Assembly: GCF_030269685.1 (NCBI RefSeq) | Contig: NZ_BSTT01000003.1 | Span: forward strand, 558,001-622,000 | Origin: Actinomycetospora sp. NBRC 106378 | GTDB taxonomy: Bacteria > Actinomycetota > Actinomycetes > Mycobacteriales > Pseudonocardiaceae | Length of the DNA: 64,000 bases | Direction: 5' to 3' | In this document: piece by piece, positions 17,330 to 26,079 of the stretch | Numbering within the stretch: the stretch's first letter is position 1 | How the letters are laid out: each line of letters starts with the position of its first letter | Notes under the pieces: generated by a model | The model's database searches: none | What the model was told of the DNA's origin: nothing | What the model saw: only the letters and a program-made list of their open reading frames with translations | Made by a program: the position numbers and the translations under genes

Positions 17330-19588
17330 TCAGGCGGTGCTGGCGATGTTGAGGATGGTGACGGTGCCGTCGAGCAGGTTGGTCACGTAGGCCTGCCGCC
17401 CCTCGGGGCCGACCGCCACGCTCGTCGGGCCGCGGCCGGTCGGGACGGTCGCGGTGATCTGCATCGTCGTGGTGTCGAGGACCTGGATGGAGTTGGCGTC
17501 GACCGGCGCGATGTAGGCGTGCTTGTTGTCGGCGGCGAGCGTGATGTCCTGCGGGTGGTCCTGGGTGGGGATGGTGGCGACGACCTTCCCGGTGTCGGTG
17601 TCGGTCACCGACAGCGTGTTGTCGTCGTAGTTGGCGTTGAGCAGCAGCGGCGTGTTCGGCATCCGCACGATGGAGTGCGGGCTCTTCCCGACGGGCGTCG
17701 TGCTCAGGATCGTGTCCGTCGCGGTGTCGATGGTGGTGATGAGGTTCGACTCGTGGTTGGCCGCGTAGAGCCGGGTGCCGTCGGGCGAGAGGTCGACCCA
17801 GTGCGGGTTCGGCGCGACGACGATGGTGTTGACGACGGCGTCGGTCGCGGCGTCGATGACCGTGATCGAGCTGGAGTCGTGGTTGGGCACGTACACCTTC
17901 GAGCCGTCGGGGGCGACGTGCAGCGCGAAGGGCCGCTTGCCGGTGGGTACCCGGGCGACCACGGCCGCCGTGCGGGTGTCGATGACCGCCACCTCGCTGA
18001 CCGAGTAGTCCTGGTTGGTGACGCTGACGTAGGCCCGACCGCTGTCCGGGGAGAAGGCGACGAACTGCGGTCCGCCCTCGGGGACGGGGATGGTGCCGGT
18101 GACGACGTTCCGGGTGGTGTCGAAGACCGTCACCATCCCGGCCTGCCGGTTCGCGATGTAGGCGAACTTCCCGTTCGGTGCGATCTCCATGTAGCCGGGG
18201 GTGGGGCCCACCGGCACCGTCTGGGCCACGGTCGGGGTCGCCACGGAGTTCGCGACGACGGGGCGGACCGGTGCCGTCGCGGCACCCTGCTGCCCTGCCG
18301 CGAAACCGCCGTCGACGGATCCGGTGCCCCGCCCCAGGACGATCCCGACGGTCAGGGCGACGGCCACGACCACCAGCGCCGCGGCGGCGCCGAGCAGCAC
18401 GGCCCGGCGCCGGCCCCGCGGTGCCGGGGCGGCGGCCACCGGCGGCTCGACGGGCCGGTCCGGCGGCGGGACGGGGGCCGACGACGGCGGAGACTGCGCG
18501 GACCGGGGAGGCCCGGGAGGCCGGGGTGGCGACGCCGGCGAGCCCGCCCCCGATCTCGGGACGGTGGTGGTCGGTGCCTCGGCGGTGGCCACGGCGGTGG
18601 TGGGCGCGTCGAGGGCGCCCCCGGCGGAGGGGGGCGCGGAGACGGGCTCGGCGACCCGGGCGGCCGGCTCGGCCGTCGCGACGCCGCCGGCGACCGAGCC
18701 GGCCGGTGCCGCGGCGGCGGCCACGGGTGCGCCACCCGTCGTGGTGCCGGCGACCGGGACCGGCGCGGACGGTGACCCCTCGATGGCCGCCCGCGCGGCG
18801 CGGGCCAGCTCACCGGCACCGGCGAAGCGCTCGGCCGGGTCCTTGGCCATCCCGCGCACGACGACGTCGTCCAGCGCGGCGTCGATCCCGCCCGTGACGT
18901 CGCTCGGACGACGCGGGCTGAGGTAGACGTGGGCGTACATCTGCGACGGCAGGTCGGAACCGGGGAACGGCTTGGCGGCGGTGAGGCACTCGAAGAGCAC
19001 GCACGCGAGTGCGTAGACGTCGGTGCGGGCGTCGACCTCGCGGTTCTCGAACCGCTCGGGCGCCATGTAGTCGAGCGTGCCCAGCGTCGCCCCGGACACG
19101 GTCGCCCACGAGCGGGTGTGTCCCGCGGCGTGGGCGAGCCCGAAGTCGACGACGTAGGCGAAGTCGCTGGGGGTCACCAGGATGTTGGACGGCTTGATGT
19201 CGCGGTGCACGAGCCCCTCGGCGTGCGCCGCGTCGAGGGCCTCGGCCACCTGTGCGACGAGCGCGACCGCCCGCTCGGGCCCGAGCGGGCCGTCCTCGTC
19301 GATGACCTGGGCCAGCGGCTTGCCGTCGACCAGGCGCATGTCGATGAACAGCCGGCCGTCGATCTCGCCGTAGTCGTGGATGGGGACGACGTGCGGCTCG
19401 CGCAGCTTGGCGACCGCGTAGGACTCCTGCCGGAACCGCCGCTGGAAGATCGGGTCGCGGCTGGTCGACTCGGGCAGCAGTTTGAGCGCCACGTCCCGGT
19501 TGCGGCGGGTGTCGAAGGCGCGGTGCACCTGCCCCATGCCCCCGGCGCCGATGAGCTCGCCGATCTCGTACTGCCCGAACTGGTCCAT
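17330..19588 (-). CDS. Transmembrane Ser/Thr kinase with YVTN beta-propeller sensor (first copy)
   Basis: 752 residues from ATG at 19588. Kinase domain residues 1-270: glycine loop GAGGMGQVHRAF, VALKLL Lys, HRDIKPSN catalytic loop, DFG, APE (MAPERF), so active. A Pro/Ala-rich juxtamembrane region follows, one helix (AVLLGAAAALVVVAVALTVG) near residue 410, then about seven YVTN-like blades (for example FAYIANRQAGMVTVFDTT) outside the cell. This is the PknD layout. It is the last gene of the operon and a paralogue of the kinase that opens it; the two propellers are alike blade by blade. It starts 16 bases after the Rieske gene. Confidence 0.92.
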   Translation of the reverse strand: MDQFGQYEIGELIGAGGMGQVHRAFDTRRNRDVALKLLPESTSRDPIFQRRFRQESYAVAKLREPHVVPIHDYGEIDGRLFIDMRLVDGKPLAQVIDEDGPLGPERAVALVAQVAEALDAAHAEGLVHRDIKPSNILVTPSDFAYVVDFGLAHAAGHTRSWATVSGATLGTLDYMAPERFENREVDARTDVYALACVLFECLTAAKPFPGSDLPSQMYAHVYLSPRRPSDVTGGIDAALDDVVVRGMAKDPAERFAGAGELARAARAAIEGSPSAPVPVAGTTTGGAPVAAAAAPAGSVAGGVATAEPAARVAEPVSAPPSAGGALDAPTTAVATAEAPTTTVPRSGAGSPASPPRPPGPPRSAQSPPSSAPVPPPDRPVEPPVAAAPAPRGRRRAVLLGAAAALVVVAVALTVGIVLGRGTGSVDGGFAAGQQGAATAPVRPVVANSVATPTVAQTVPVGPTPGYMEIAPNGKFAYIANRQAGMVTVFDTTRNVVTGTIPVPEGGPQFVAFSPDSGRAYVSVTNQDYSVSEVAVIDTRTAAVVARVPTGKRPFALHVAPDGSKVYVPNHDSSSITVIDAATDAVVNTIVVAPNPHWVDLSPDGTRLYAANHESNLITTIDTATDTILSTTPVGKSPHSIVRMPNTPLLLNANYDDNTLSVTDTDTGKVVATIPTQDHPQDITLAADNKHAYIAPVDANSIQVLDTTTMQITATVPTGRGPTSVAVGPEGRQAYVTNLLDGTVTILNIASTA

Positions 19589-19604
19589 GTCGTGCCGTCC
19601 CTTC

Positions 19605-20063
19605 CTAGTCCAGCACCAGGTGTCCGCGGTCGACCCGGACCGGGCGGGCCGCGAGCGGGCCGCGGGCCGGGCCCCGGGTGACCGCGCCGTCGAGGTCGAA
19701 GCGACTGCCGTGGCAGGGGCAGACGATCGACGCGTCGGTGACCTCGTTGACGAGGCACCCGTCGTGCGGGCAGACCGCCGAGAAGCCGCGGAGCTCACCC
19801 GCCGTCGTGCGGGTCACGACGACGGCGAGGCGCCCGTAGACGACTCCCCCACCCGGTGGGACGGCGTCCGCGGGTCCGAGCACGGTGCCCGGGCCCCCGG
19901 CCACCGCCTCGGCGACGGGCTGTCCGGGGGCGAAGCCGTCCGGCCCGGGGGCCTGCGCGGGTGGCGCGGGTCGGGCACCGCCGCACGCGGCGGTGAGCGA
20001 GGCCAGCGCGCCGCCGACCAGGACCGCCCGGCGGTCGGGCCGGGTGCACCGTTCGGACGCCAT
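19605..20063 (-). CDS. Rieske [2Fe-2S] lipoprotein
   Basis: 152 residues. The N-terminus RRAVLVGGALASLTAACGG combines a Tat-like twin Arg with a lipobox Cys, so the folded iron-sulfur protein is probably exported and lipid-anchored. The cluster ligands are CPHDGC and CPCHGS (Cys-His twice). It resembles small Rieske proteins of unknown partner in actinobacteria. Its place between the TauD oxygenase and a receptor kinase, 12 and 16 bases apart, ties it to the diaminopropionate operon; an electron-transfer or redox-sensing role outside the membrane is inference. Confidence 0.85.
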   Translation of the reverse strand: MASERCTRPDRRAVLVGGALASLTAACGGARPAPPAQAPGPDGFAPGQPVAEAVAGGPGTVLGPADAVPPGGGVVYGRLAVVVTRTTAGELRGFSAVCPHDGCLVNEVTDASIVCPCHGSRFDLDGAVTRGPARGPLAARPVRVDRGHLVLD

Positions 20064-20075
20064 CGGTGTCCTCCG

Positions 20076-21047
20076 CTACAGCCGGACCGGGTCGGCCATG
20101 CCCACGACGACCGTGCGGTCGCCCTCGTAGGCGTCGCGGCCGTGCGCGGTGCGGATGTTGTCGAGGACCAGCAGGTCCCCGGCCTGCCACGGCTCGCGCA
20201 GGGTGTGTGCCGTGTAGGCCTCGTTGATCACGTCGACGACGTCCTGCCCGATCGGCTCGCCGTCACCGAAGCGCGTGGTGAAGGGCAGCCCGTCGGGCCC
20301 GTGCAGCTCGACGAGGTACTCCCGGACGTCGGGGTCCAGGGCCCACTCGCTGAGGAAGGCCACCTGGTTGAACCAGCAGGGGCGCCCGTCGACCGGGTGG
20401 CGGACCACGGCCCGCCGCCGCTGCCGGGTGCGCAGCCCGCCGTCGGGGTCCCAGCTGAACTCGATGCCCTGGGACCGGCAGTACTGCTCGACGGCGGCCC
20501 GGTCGCCGGTGCCGAACGCCTCGGCCCAGGACGCGCCGACGTCGTCGTTGTAGTGCCGGACCAGCAACCAGCCCTCGCGCTCGAAGCGGGCGACGAGGGC
20601 GGGCGGCAGGGCCGCGAGCACGGCGGCGCCGTCGCCGACCGGTGTCGCCCCGCCGCGTGCGGGCGGGACGAGGCAGGCGAAGAACAGGAACGCGGGCGGG
20701 TCGGGCACGTAGCTCAGCTCGTGGTGCAGGCACATCTGCTGCGTGGCGGGCCAGGGGGTGGCCGACTGCAGCCCGTCGACGAGCCGGGTGCGCGGCGCGA
20801 ACGGCTCGCGCTCGGGCCGCAGACCGCCCGACGTGAGCCGCTGCATCACCGCGGCGGTGAGCGCCGGGTCGCGCAGCCCGAGACCGCGCACCAGTACCGA
20901 CCCGTGCCGGGCCAGGATCTGGCGCACCTCGGTGCGGTGGTGGGTGGTCCACCCGACGGGGTCGGCGGCCCCGTCGGCGCGCAGGATCGGTGGTCGGCCC
21001 GCCTGCAGGTCGAGCGGGGCGGCGGGGGGCCCGAGGGTCGCGGACAT
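20076..21047 (-). CDS. TauD/TfdA-type Fe(II)/2-oxoglutarate dioxygenase
   Basis: 323 residues, ATG at 21047, two bases after the sbnA stop. The iron-binding His and Glu lie in MCLHHELSYV (HxE form of the usual HxD), the distal His in IRTAHGRDAY, and the 2-oxoglutarate Arg in GDRTVVVGM. Members in NRPS clusters (SyrP-like, also siderophore loci) hydroxylate amino acids, often while bound to a carrier protein. Here diaminopropionate or its carrier-bound form is the obvious candidate substrate; that is inference. Confidence 0.85.
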   Translation of the reverse strand: MSATLGPPAAPLDLQAGRPPILRADGAADPVGWTTHHRTEVRQILARHGSVLVRGLGLRDPALTAAVMQRLTSGGLRPEREPFAPRTRLVDGLQSATPWPATQQMCLHHELSYVPDPPAFLFFACLVPPARGGATPVGDGAAVLAALPPALVARFEREGWLLVRHYNDDVGASWAEAFGTGDRAAVEQYCRSQGIEFSWDPDGGLRTRQRRRAVVRHPVDGRPCWFNQVAFLSEWALDPDVREYLVELHGPDGLPFTTRFGDGEPIGQDVVDVINEAYTAHTLREPWQAGDLLVLDNIRTAHGRDAYEGDRTVVVGMADPVRL

Positions 21048-21049
21048 GG

Positions 21050-22294
21050 TCACTCCTCCGACGGCGGGGGTGGGACGGCGGCGCCCGCGTCGGGCAGCCG
21101 GTGCGGGCGGGAGAGGTGGCCGGCGGTGCCGTAGTGCTCCTCGCGCCACGCCGGGGCGTAGACGGTGTCGAGGTAGCGCTCGCCCTGGTCGGGCGCGAGG
21201 GTCACCGCGGGCGTGTCGGGTCGGGCGTGCCGGGCGAGCCAGCCGGCGGCACCGGCGACGACGGTGCCGGTCGAGCCCCCGAACAGGAAGCCGCGCATCG
21301 CGAGGCGCTGGCACATCCGCAGCGTCTCGGTCTCGGGGACCATCACCACGTCGTCGACGAGCGAGCGGTCCAGGGCCGGCGGCGTCATCCCCATGCCGAG
21401 GCCGGGGATGTGGCGGGGCGCGGCCGGCCCGCCGAAGCTGACCGACCCCTCGACGTCGATCGCGACCACGCGCACGTCGGGCCGGTACTGCTTGAACCAC
21501 CGGGCGTTGCCCATGAGCGTGCCGGTGGTCCCGGCCCCGACGAAGAGCACCTCGAGGGCGGGGAAGGCACGGGCGATCGCCGGGGCGGTGGTCGCGTAGT
21601 GCGCCCCCGCGTTGGCGGGGTTCTCGTACTGGTTGAGCCAGACGGTGTCGGGGTTGCGGTCGCAGAGTTCGCGCAGGTGCTCGAGCCGGGCCCCGAGCAG
21701 ACCGGTCTCCGGGTGCGGGGTGGAGATCACGTGCACCTCCGCGCCGTAGGTCTCCATCAACCGGCGGGTCTGCGGATTGCACCGGTCGTCGGTGACGCAG
21801 ATGAATCGGTAGCCCCGATTCGCGCTGACCATGGCGAGCGCGACCCCGAGATTGCCCGACGACGACTCGACGATGATCGACCACGGATTCAGTTGTCCCG
21901 CGATCTCGGCGGCCTCCACCATCGCGGCGGCCGCCTTGAGCTTGACCGACCCGGCGAAGTTCATTCCCTCGACCTTGCAGAACAGCGCCTGGTCGACGAT
22001 CGGGCGCAGGTCGACGAACAGATCGTGGGTGTTGAACTGCTGCGGCGCCGAGACGATGTTCGGCGACCCGACGGTCGGTCCCGGCGGGCGCGGACCGGCT
22101 GGCCGGCGACCGTCGCGCACCGGCGGCGGGGCGGGACGGGGACCGGGCGCGTCCGGCGTGACCAGCGCCGCCTTCCCGCCCGCGACGTAGGAGACCTGCA
22201 CGGTCGTCCCCGGGGCGACGGCGACGGTCTGCGCGTCGAGACCGTGCAGCTGGATGCGCACGGTCGTACCGGAGTCGTCGTTCGAATCACTCAT
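21050..22294 (-). CDS. sbnA: 2,3-diaminopropionate biosynthesis protein SbnA
   Basis: 414 residues from ATG at 22294 after GAGGGGG. It is a PLP enzyme of the cysteine-synthase fold. The Schiff-base Lys is in FAGSVKLK, the substrate loop is ESSSGNLGVALA, and the phosphate-binding GAGTTGTLMG is present. SbnA condenses O-phospho-L-serine with L-glutamate to N-(1-amino-1-carboxyl-2-ethyl)-glutamate, the first step to L-2,3-diaminopropionate. An N-terminal extension of about 75 residues, Pro-rich with a small beta domain (TTVRIQLHGLDAQTVAV), is not in the Staphylococcus enzyme and may be a carrier or peptide docking element. Confidence 0.9.
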   Translation of the reverse strand: MSDSNDDSGTTVRIQLHGLDAQTVAVAPGTTVQVSYVAGGKAALVTPDAPGPRPAPPPVRDGRRPAGPRPPGPTVGSPNIVSAPQQFNTHDLFVDLRPIVDQALFCKVEGMNFAGSVKLKAAAAMVEAAEIAGQLNPWSIIVESSSGNLGVALAMVSANRGYRFICVTDDRCNPQTRRLMETYGAEVHVISTPHPETGLLGARLEHLRELCDRNPDTVWLNQYENPANAGAHYATTAPAIARAFPALEVLFVGAGTTGTLMGNARWFKQYRPDVRVVAIDVEGSVSFGGPAAPRHIPGLGMGMTPPALDRSLVDDVVMVPETETLRMCQRLAMRGFLFGGSTGTVVAGAAGWLARHARPDTPAVTLAPDQGERYLDTVYAPAWREEHYGTAGHLSRPHRLPDAGAAVPPPPSEE

Positions 22295-22418
22295 CGCGCT
22301 GCCCCCTCGGCCCGCCGTCAGGCGCCCAGCATGCCCTGTGCGCCGCTGTTCCGGAATTGATCTGACGCTTTTCGCCACGCCCGGTCACCGGCCGTCACCG
22401 ACCATTTCGGATCTCGTC

Positions 22419-23513
22419 TCAGCGCCGTTCGGGACCCGTCCCGTAGCGCTGCATCTCGTGGAAGAACCCGTCGATCTCCTGCAGACTCCCGCTGCGGGCG
22501 ATCTCGTCGTACACGGCCTTTCCGACGGCGAGATCCAGAATTCCGAGTCCGAACGGCGAGAACACGGTGGTGCGGTTCTGCGGCGGGGTCAGCCGGCCCG
22601 TCAGGACGTCGTCGAGCGTGCCGTCGACGAAGTCCCGGTTCCCGATCTGCTGCTCGGCGAGGTGCAGCGAGGTGTTCGCCCGCAGGCAGTGGTCGACGTC
22701 GTCGACGACGTTCGTCGCGCCGAGCACGATCACGGGGTCGAGGTCACGCAGCGAGACGTGCAGGACCAGGGGGTGGTGGTCGAACCAGGCCGGGTCGTGG
22801 ACGTGCGGCTCGCCCGCGATCGTCGCGAAGACCAGCAGGTCGCTCGAGCGCACGAGCGACTCGGCGTCGGGGTGGATGCGCACCGTGGTCGCCGGGTCGT
22901 GGGCGGACAGGTAGCCGCGGAAGCCGACGGCGCTCTCCGGGTTCAGGTCGTACACCCCGACCTCGTCGAACTCCCACCCGGTCGCGGCGAGGTAGGTGTG
23001 CAGGTAGCGCGCGATCAGCCCGACGCCGAAGAAGCCCACCCGACGGGGCCGCGGCCGGCCGGCGGTGAGGCGGTCGGCGGCGAGGGCGGCCGAGGCCGAC
23101 GTCCGGACGGCGTTGATGATCGAGGCCTCGAGGCACGCGAAGGGATAGCCGGTCGCGTGGTCGTTGAGGATGAGCACCGCCGAGGCGCGGGGCCGTCCGG
23201 CGGCGACGTTGTCGGGGAAGCTCGAGACCCACTTGATGCCGTCGACGCCCACGTCGCCGCCGACCGAGGCGGGCAGGGCGATGATCCGGGAGTTCGGCTT
23301 GTCCGGGAAGCGCAGGAAGTACGACGGCGGGTTGCTGGTCAGCCCGGCTCCGTGCATCCGGTAGGCCTGCTCGACGACGTCGACGATCGCGCGTTCCCGC
23401 CCGTGCAGGGCGCCGGCGACCTGGGCACCGGGGATCACGGCGAAGACGGGCGCCCCGTCGGCGCCGGACGGGACCGCGTCGGGGGCAGCGGCGGGGGCAG
23501 CGGCGGTGGACAT
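22419..23513 (-). CDS. sbnB: 2,3-diaminopropionate biosynthesis protein SbnB
   Basis: 364 residues from ATG at 23513 after AGGAG. It belongs to the ornithine cyclodeaminase/mu-crystallin family. The conserved YFLRFPDKPNSRIIALPA and GIKWVSSFPDN stretches are typical of SbnB, and the Rossmann motif is GFFGVGLIARYLHTY. SbnB oxidatively splits the SbnA product with NAD+, giving L-2,3-diaminopropionate and 2-oxoglutarate. That 2-oxoglutarate could feed the neighbouring TauD-type enzyme. There are 124 bases to sbnA and 28 bases after the NRPS stop. Confidence 0.92.
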   Translation of the reverse strand: MSTAAAPAAAPDAVPSGADGAPVFAVIPGAQVAGALHGRERAIVDVVEQAYRMHGAGLTSNPPSYFLRFPDKPNSRIIALPASVGGDVGVDGIKWVSSFPDNVAAGRPRASAVLILNDHATGYPFACLEASIINAVRTSASAALAADRLTAGRPRPRRVGFFGVGLIARYLHTYLAATGWEFDEVGVYDLNPESAVGFRGYLSAHDPATTVRIHPDAESLVRSSDLLVFATIAGEPHVHDPAWFDHHPLVLHVSLRDLDPVIVLGATNVVDDVDHCLRANTSLHLAEQQIGNRDFVDGTLDDVLTGRLTPPQNRTTVFSPFGLGILDLAVGKAVYDEIARSGSLQEIDGFFHEMQRYGTGPERR

Positions 23514-23541
23514 GGTCGTCTCCTGGGCGGTCACGGGGCGG

Positions 23542-26079
23542 TCACGGGGCGGGCGCGGGGGTCGGGGTGGCCGCACGCTCGTCGAGGAGGGCGGCGAGGT
23601 CGGCGAGGACGGGGTGCTCGCCGATCTCCGGGAGGCTGACCGCCTTCTGGAGCCGGACGGCCATCTTCACGGCGAGCAGCGAGGACCCCCCGCGCTCGAA
23701 GAAATGGGTGTCGCGGCCGATCGCGCTCTCGTCGACGCCGAGCAGGGGCGCCCACACCGCCGCCAGCCGCTGCTCGGTCGGGGTCAGCGGCGCCGCATCG
23801 CCGACCGGCTCCTCCGGGGCGTCGAGCTCGAGGGCCAGCGCGGTCAGGGCCTTGCGGTCGATCTTCCCGTTGGCGGTGACCGGGAGGGCGTCGCGGTGGT
23901 GCAGGACCGGCGGCACCATGTAGTGCGGCAGGGAGGCCGCGAGCAGCCCGCGGAGCTCGTCGTCGGGAACGGGGGCGGCGGCGCCGTAGAAGCCGACGAG
24001 CTGCCTGCCGCGTCCCGGCCGCTCGCTGACGACCACCGCGGCGTCGCGGATCCCGGGACCGCGCAGCATCGTGTTCTCGATCTCGCCGATCTCGATGCGG
24101 AAGCCGGAGATCTTGACCTGGTGGTCGCGGCGGCCGAGGAAGTCGAGCTTGCCGTCGGGCAGCCACCGGCCGTGGTCGCCGCTGCGGTAGAGCCGCTCCC
24201 CCGGGCGCAGCGGGTCGGGCACGAACGCGGCGCGGGTCCGCTCGGGGTCGTTGACGTAGCCGCGGCCCACGCAGACCCCGGAGAAGACGATCTCGCCGGG
24301 GGCGCCGAGCGGCACCGGGACCAGGGCCGGGTCGACGACGTAGACGCGGACGTTCTGCACGGCGGGCCCGAGCGGGATCCGCTCGTGGTCGGGCACGGCG
24401 GTGAGCACCTCGTGGTTGGTGTCGTCGCTGGTCTCGGTGAGCCCGTAGGCGTTCACCAGCGGCACGTCGGGGCAGACGGCGAACCAGCGGACGACCAGTT
24501 CCTTCTTCACCGCCTCGCCGGTGACGGCCACCCGGCGCAGGTCCGGGAGCACGACCGGGGTCTGCTCGAGGAAGGAGACGACGACGTCGAGGTAGGACGG
24601 CACGAGCTGGGCGACGGTCACCCGACGCCGGGCGAGGAGGTCGACGAAGCGCGGGACGTCGAGGACGACCTCCTGCTCGACGAGCACCGTGGTCGCCCCG
24701 ACCAGCCAGCCCGCGACCAGCTGCCAGAGGGAGATGTCGAAGCACTGCGGGGCGGTCTGGGCCACCACCGCGTGCTCGTCGATGCCCAGGTCGTCGATCT
24801 TCGCGAGGAGGTGGTTGAGCATCCCGGCGTGCTCGCACATCGCGCCCTTGGGCTCACCGGTGGAGCCCGAGGTGAAGTACAGGTAGGCCAGCCGGTCGGG
24901 ACCGACCTCGACCCGCGGGTCGACGTCGGGATGGTGCTCGGCCCGCGCCTCGTCGACGAGCAGCCGGACCGGCGCCGCCGCGTCGAGGTCCGCCAGGGCC
25001 TCGTCGAGCGTGGCGGTCGCCCCGGGTTCGGTGACCACGAACCGGGCGCCCGCCCGGCGTAGGACCCCGGCGATCCGCCCGGCCGGGAAGTGGGGCTCGA
25101 GCGGCAGGTAGGCCCCGCCCGCCTTGAGGATCGCGAGGACGGTGGCGGCCCAGCCGAGGGTGCGTTCGGCGACGACGGCGACGACGTCCTCGGGGCCGAG
25201 CCCGCGGGCGAGCAGCGCGCGGGCGATCGCGTCGGACCGCTCGTCGAGCTCGCGGTAGGTCCAGGTCTCCTCGCCCCGCACGAGCGCGACCGCGTCGGGG
25301 CGGAGCGCGGCCTGGTCGCGGACCAGGTCGTGCGGGCGGCGGTCGGGCAGCTCGCGGGTCGGGCCCGCGAGTCCGTCGATCTGGTACGCCAGCTCGGCGG
25401 CATCGAGGAGACAACCCCGGGTCGGAGGGCCCGCGGGGTCGGCGGTCAGTTGCCGCAGCGCGGTGAGGTGGTAACCGAGGATTCGGCCCGCGGCGCCGCC
25501 GTCGAGCACGTCGGCACGGTGGTCGACCCGCAACGCGCCGACGCTCCAGACCACCCGCAGCACGACGGCCTCCGGCAGCGGCGCCGGCCCCGGGTCCTCC
25601 GCCACGGTCGTGTCGAGCACGGTGGGTGGCCAGGTCCCGACGGCGCGGTCGGTCCGCAGCGCGGCGAGGGTCCGGTCGGCGTCCTGCGGGTCGGCCGCGC
25701 CCGCGGCGCCGACCAGCGCGGCGTGGGCGGCGATGATCAGCTCCGAGCCGGACGCGACGCCGGTGTCGACCCGGCAGGGCCGCGGCTCGTGGCCGGCGCC
25801 GACGACGAGGGCGGTGAGCACGTCGGGCTCGCCGGTCAGCGCGGCGACGACCCGGGCGTGAGCAGCGAGGACCACGGCGCCGATCCCGACGCCGTGGTCG
25901 TGCGCGACCCGCCGGATCACCGCGCCGAGGTCGGCGGGGACGGGCTGGACCCGGCTCCCGGTGCTCCCTGCGGGCTCCGGGGGGTTCGCGGGCCAGCTCG
26001 GGAGCTCGGTCGCGCCGCTCGCCACGACGGCGCGCCAGTCGGGACGGGTGGTGGCGGCGGTGTCCTGCACGGTGGTCAT
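23542..26079 (-). CDS. Stand-alone NRPS: half condensation, adenylation, carrier
   Basis: 845 residues from ATG at 26079, overlapping the previous stop (ATGA). Residues 1-240 look like the C-terminal half of a condensation domain without the HHxxxDG motif. The adenylation domain is complete: YFTSGSTGEPKG (about 403), FDISLWQ, NAYGLTETSDD, YRSGDHGRW and NGKIDRKAL with the A10 Lys. By-eye alignment to GrsA gives pocket residues near D-I-W-Q-A-T-A-D-D-K; the two Asp could hold a second amine. The carrier Ser is in ERGGSSLLAVK (about 799). With SbnA and SbnB next door, it most likely activates 2,3-diaminopropionate and may load the carriers of the membrane protein in trans. Confidence 0.88.
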   Translation of the reverse strand: MTTVQDTAATTRPDWRAVVASGATELPSWPANPPEPAGSTGSRVQPVPADLGAVIRRVAHDHGVGIGAVVLAAHARVVAALTGEPDVLTALVVGAGHEPRPCRVDTGVASGSELIIAAHAALVGAAGAADPQDADRTLAALRTDRAVGTWPPTVLDTTVAEDPGPAPLPEAVVLRVVWSVGALRVDHRADVLDGGAAGRILGYHLTALRQLTADPAGPPTRGCLLDAAELAYQIDGLAGPTRELPDRRPHDLVRDQAALRPDAVALVRGEETWTYRELDERSDAIARALLARGLGPEDVVAVVAERTLGWAATVLAILKAGGAYLPLEPHFPAGRIAGVLRRAGARFVVTEPGATATLDEALADLDAAAPVRLLVDEARAEHHPDVDPRVEVGPDRLAYLYFTSGSTGEPKGAMCEHAGMLNHLLAKIDDLGIDEHAVVAQTAPQCFDISLWQLVAGWLVGATTVLVEQEVVLDVPRFVDLLARRRVTVAQLVPSYLDVVVSFLEQTPVVLPDLRRVAVTGEAVKKELVVRWFAVCPDVPLVNAYGLTETSDDTNHEVLTAVPDHERIPLGPAVQNVRVYVVDPALVPVPLGAPGEIVFSGVCVGRGYVNDPERTRAAFVPDPLRPGERLYRSGDHGRWLPDGKLDFLGRRDHQVKISGFRIEIGEIENTMLRGPGIRDAAVVVSERPGRGRQLVGFYGAAAPVPDDELRGLLAASLPHYMVPPVLHHRDALPVTANGKIDRKALTALALELDAPEEPVGDAAPLTPTEQRLAAVWAPLLGVDESAIGRDTHFFERGGSSLLAVKMAVRLQKAVSLPEIGEHPVLADLAALLDERAATPTPAPAP

